Shown here: in pieces, positions 61,977 to 64,000 of the stretch
Position numbering within the stretch: the first letter of the stretch is position 1
Layout of the letters: each line of letters starts with the position of its first letter
Assembly: GCA_963752605.1 (NCBI GenBank)
Contig: CAVVYW010000006.1
Location: forward strand, 248,001 to 312,000
Origin: CAVVYW01 sp963752605
GTDB taxonomy: Bacteria; Actinomycetota; Thermoleophilia; Solirubrobacterales; 70-9
DNA: 64,000 nucleotides
Direction of reading: 5' to 3'
Program-made: the position numbers and the translations under genes
Notes under the pieces: model-generated
Told to the model about the DNA's origin: nothing
What the model saw: only the letters and a program-made list of their open reading frames with translations
The model's database searches: none

Positions 61977-63083
61977 CTACGCCTTCGCGGCGATTGAGTC
62001 GCGCACCGCGTCGGTGACCTGGGCCGGCGCGGCGGGGTCGAGCGCGGTGCCCATCGGCAGGGCGAGGATCTCCGAGCAGACCCGCTCGGTGTTGGCGAGC
62101 GGCTCCGGCGGCGCCCAGCGCTCCACCGCCGGCTGCCGGTAGAGCGGCAGCTCGTAATAGGGCCGGGCGCCGATGCCGGCGTCGGTGAGCGCGGCCTGCA
62201 GCCGCTCCCGCTCCGGGCTCGCCACCACGAAGAGGTGCCAGCAGCACTCACCGCCCTCGGTCTCGGACTGGATCTGGACCATCTCGCCGAGCCCGGCATC
62301 CCGGTACCGCTGTGCGGCCTCCCGCCGGGCGGCGGTCCACTCATCGAGCTGGGGAAGCAGGACGCGCAGCCCCGCGGCCTGGATCTCGTCGAGTCGCGAG
62401 TTGTAGCCGGCCTCGGTGTGGCGCTTCTTGTCCTCGGAGCCGTGGAAGCGCAGCCGCCTCGCGGTCGCCTCGACCTCGGGGTCGTCGGTGACGACCGCGC
62501 CGCCGTCGCCGAACCCGCCGAGGTTCTTGGAGGGGAAGAAGCTGAAGGTCGCGGCGTGTCCGAGCGCGCCGGTCAGCCGCCCCTCCACCTTCGCGCCGTG
62601 GGCCTGCGCGGCGTCCTCGAGCACCCTGATGCCGTGCGGCTCCGCCAGCTCCATCAGCTCGGTCATCGGAGCCGGGTTGCCGAAGATGTGCACGGGGAGC
62701 AGGGCTTTCGTGCGCTCGGTGATCGCGGGCTCCGCGGTGGCGGCGGTCATCACCCAGGTGTCGGGATCGATGTCGCAGAAGACGGGAGTCGCCCCGATCG
62801 TCACGACCGGCTCGACGGTCGCGAAGAAGGTGAGCGAGGGCACGACCACCTCGTCGCCCGGGCCGACGCCAAGGGCGCGCAGCGCGATCGCCAGGGCGTC
62901 GGTGCCGTTGGCGACGCCGACGCAGTGTTCGACCCCCAGGTACGAGGCGAACTCCGACTCGAAGGCCTCGACCTCCGGGCCGAGGATGTACTGGCCGGAG
63001 TCGAGCACGGCGCGCTGGCGCTCGGCGATCTCCGGCAGCAGCGGCTCGAGCGACGCGCGGCTGGCGAACAGGGGGACGGTCAA
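61977..63083 (-). CDS. DegT/DnrJ aminotransferase, WbpE-like
   Basis: 368 aa PLP enzyme. GVANGTDALAIALRALGVGP binds the cofactor phosphate, IRVLEDAAQAHGAKVEG has the PLP aspartate/glutamine, and FSFFPSKNLGGFGDGGAV the Schiff-base lysine; FHGSEDKKRHTEAGYNSRLD and YYELPLYRQPAVERW are substrate-side motifs shared with WbpE. TTG 63083 has TACCCT 8 nt upstream. It is convergent with, and directly abuts, the WbpD-like gene. Predicted to aminate the C3 keto group made by the WbpB-like dehydrogenases. Distinct from the DegT enzyme at 34973. Confidence 0.85.
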   Translation of the reverse strand: MTVPLFASRASLEPLLPEIAERQRAVLDSGQYILGPEVEAFESEFASYLGVEHCVGVANGTDALAIALRALGVGPGDEVVVPSLTFFATVEPVVTIGATPVFCDIDPDTWVMTAATAEPAITERTKALLPVHIFGNPAPMTELMELAEPHGIRVLEDAAQAHGAKVEGRLTGALGHAATFSFFPSKNLGGFGDGGAVVTDDPEVEATARRLRFHGSEDKKRHTEAGYNSRLDEIQAAGLRVLLPQLDEWTAARREAAQRYRDAGLGEMVQIQSETEGGECCWHLFVVASPERERLQAALTDAGIGARPYYELPLYRQPAVERWAPPEPLANTERVCSEILALPMGTALDPAAPAQVTDAVRDSIAAKA

Positions 63084-63091
63084 GGCCGGGG

Positions 63092-63097
63092 AGGGTA
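63092..63097 (-). promoter_or_regulatory. -10 box TACCCT for the WbpE-like gene
   Basis: TACCCT on the minus strand, 8 nt before TTG 63083; supports the TTG start. Confidence 0.5.
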
Positions 63098-63108
63098 GCG
63101 GCGCACAC

Positions 63109-63114
63109 TAGGAT
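63109..63114 (+). promoter_or_regulatory. -10 box TAGGAT for the thioesterase gene
   Basis: TAGGAT, 13 nt before ATG 63128, slightly farther than at other starts. Confidence 0.35.
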
Positions 63115-63127
63115 CGCGGCCACCGAG

Positions 63128-63643
63128 ATGGCCGACCAGGAGGCGAAGCCCGCAGCGAAGTCCCGATCCCAGCTGATCCGCTGGATGAGCGTCCAGGACG
63201 CCAACTCGGCCGGCTTCGTGCACGGCGGCACCGTGATGAGGGATTGCGACGAGGTCGCGGGGATCGCCGCGATCCGCCACTGCGGCGCGCGCGTGGTCAC
63301 AGCCGGGATGGACCGGATGACCTTCACCTCGCCCGTCTATGTCGGCGAGCTGCTGCGGTGCAGCGCCACCGTCAACGCCGTCTGGCGCACCTCGATGGAG
63401 GTGGGCGTGCGGGTCGAGGCCGAGAACGCGGTCACGGGCGAGGTCCGCCACACGAGCGCCGCCTACCTCACCATGGTCGCCGTGGACGAGAAGGGCAAGC
63501 CGGTGCCCGCGCCGCCCCTGATCGTCGAGAGCGAGGACGAGAAGCGCCGCCAGCGCGAGGCGGAGACCCGCCGGCGCAATCGGCTGGCCGAGCGCGAGGA
63601 GATCCTCGGCAGCCGCGACAAGGGGGGCTCGCCGGGCAACTGA
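63128..63643 (+). CDS. Acyl-CoA thioesterase, hotdog fold (YciA/BFIT-like)
   Basis: 171 aa hotdog protein. SQLIRWMSVQDANSAGFVHG is the acyl-CoA hydrolase opening with the active-site aspartate; GGTVMRDCDEVAGIAAIRHC is the central hotdog helix, and VYVGELLRCSATVNAVWRTS the following strand; the EVRHTSAAYLTMVAVDEKG segment completes the fold. A charged 40-residue tail ends the protein. It looks unrelated to glycan synthesis and may mark the cluster's right border. ATG 63128. Confidence 0.85.
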   Translation: MADQEAKPAAKSRSQLIRWMSVQDANSAGFVHGGTVMRDCDEVAGIAAIRHCGARVVTAGMDRMTFTSPVYVGELLRCSATVNAVWRTSMEVGVRVEAENAVTGEVRHTSAAYLTMVAVDEKGKPVPAPPLIVESEDEKRRQREAETRRRNRLAEREEILGSRDKGGSPGN

Positions 63644-63649
63644 GCCGCC

Positions 63650-63655
63650 TATCCT
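63650..63655 (+). promoter_or_regulatory. -10 box TATCCT for the last gene
   Basis: TATCCT, 9 nt before GTG 63665. Confidence 0.5.
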
Positions 63656-63664
63656 TCCGCGGTC

Positions 63665-64000
63665 GTGTTGGCGACCTACGGGGCGGCCCTCCTCATCATC
63701 TTCGCGTCGCTGTTCGTCGGGCGGGCGTTCTTCGCCGTGCTGGGCCGCCGCGAGACCCTGTGGCTCGAAACCTCGGTCGGCCTGGCGGTTCTGATCTTCA
63801 CGGCGTCGGTGCTGGGGCGCATCGGCGACGACACGACGATCTCGCTGATCGGCTGCGGGACGCTCGTCATCGGCTCCGTCGTCTATCTGCGGTTCGGCTT
63901 CGTGGACGCGGCCTCGTTCGCGATGGGCGCTCCGGTCGCGGCCCTTGGCCTGCTGCTCGCCTCCCTCCCCTTCATCACCGCCGGGCACGTCGGGATCCCG
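63665..64000 (+). CDS. Polytopic membrane protein (3' truncated)
   Basis: The frame is open from GTG 63665 to the window end (112 codons, no stop). It encodes hydrophobic segments TYGAALLIIFASLFVGRAFF, ETSVGLAVLIFTASVLG, ISLIGCGTLVIGSVVYL and GAPVAALGLLLASLPFITAG separated by short charged loops, so at least four membrane helices. The pattern resembles the start of large membrane glycosyltransferase-like proteins, but I cannot assign a family from this fragment. Start chosen from the -10 box; TTG 63668 is an alternative. Confidence 0.6.
   Translation, partial: MLATYGAALLIIFASLFVGRAFFAVLGRRETLWLETSVGLAVLIFTASVLGRIGDDTTISLIGCGTLVIGSVVYLRFGFVDAASFAMGAPVAALGLLLASLPFITAGHVGIP

Noticed and set aside
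1..64000. CRISPR arrays, tRNA/rRNA genes, insertion sequences, phage genes
   Set aside because: I looked for repeat-spacer patterns, cloverleaf-like stretches, transposase motifs and integrase genes and found none that I could support.

Overview
The window is very GC-rich and almost fully coding. It reads as one large cluster for making, decorating and exporting a surface polysaccharide or glycolipid. Codon use, GTG/TTG starts and TAnnnT boxes just upstream of many starts suggest a high-GC actinobacterium-like organism. I cannot place it more precisely, because there are no rRNA, tRNA or housekeeping genes. No CRISPR array, transposase or phage gene was seen.

Layout. Positions 1-10.7 kb hold two WlbA/WbpB-type sugar dehydrogenases, a Kelch protein, four SDR sugar epimerase/dehydratases and three glycosyltransferases or related proteins. 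Positions 10.7-15.8 kb hold a tightly coupled set: SDR, Trm112-like methyltransferase, AsnB-type amidotransferase and a GT2-TM-GT4 fusion. Positions 15.9-24 kb hold membrane GT2 enzymes, DUF2142 and DUF2079 proteins, two methyltransferases and a YbhN-type protein. Positions 24-29.4 kb hold two GT4 enzymes around a HisH/HisF/PP-loop sugar-amidination trio. Positions 29.3-46.2 kb form decoration block A: Wzt/Wzm exporter, GT2, CmcI-like enzyme, two tandem GNAT acetyltransferases, DegT aminotransferase, methyltransferase, GT2, GT4, SDR, RmlC-like, C-methyltransferase, RfbG, RfbF, sugar O-methyltransferase, TylF and PhyH. Positions 48.3-55.4 kb form block B, a second and shorter version in the same order: Wzt, Wzm, SDR, CmcI, FkbM, RmlC, TylF, PhyH. 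Positions 55.5-58.1 kb are rmlABC. Positions 58.2-64 kb hold a second YbhN protein, a GT2, WbpI/WbpD/WbpE-like enzymes, a hotdog thioesterase and the start of a membrane protein.

How the parts fit together (inference). WbpB-, WbpE-, WbpD- and WbpI-like enzymes plus the HisH/HisF/WbpG trio would build a 2,3-diamino-uronic acid carrying an acetamidino group, as known from Pseudomonas aeruginosa O5 O-antigen. RmlABC and RfbFG would feed dTDP- and CDP-deoxysugars. About a dozen methyltransferases and two PhyH oxygenases would modify the chain, and two Wzm/Wzt ABC exporters, each with an extra C-terminal domain, would move it across the membrane.

Sequence quality matters here. About 38.1-43.7 kb is riddled with single-base insertions and deletions, and scattered indels break several other genes (15.36, 32.8-35.2, 46.67, 48.02, 55.75 and 56.74 kb). 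Reading frames and family motifs are otherwise preserved, so I treat these as probable sequence errors. Broken genes are annotated across the breaks.
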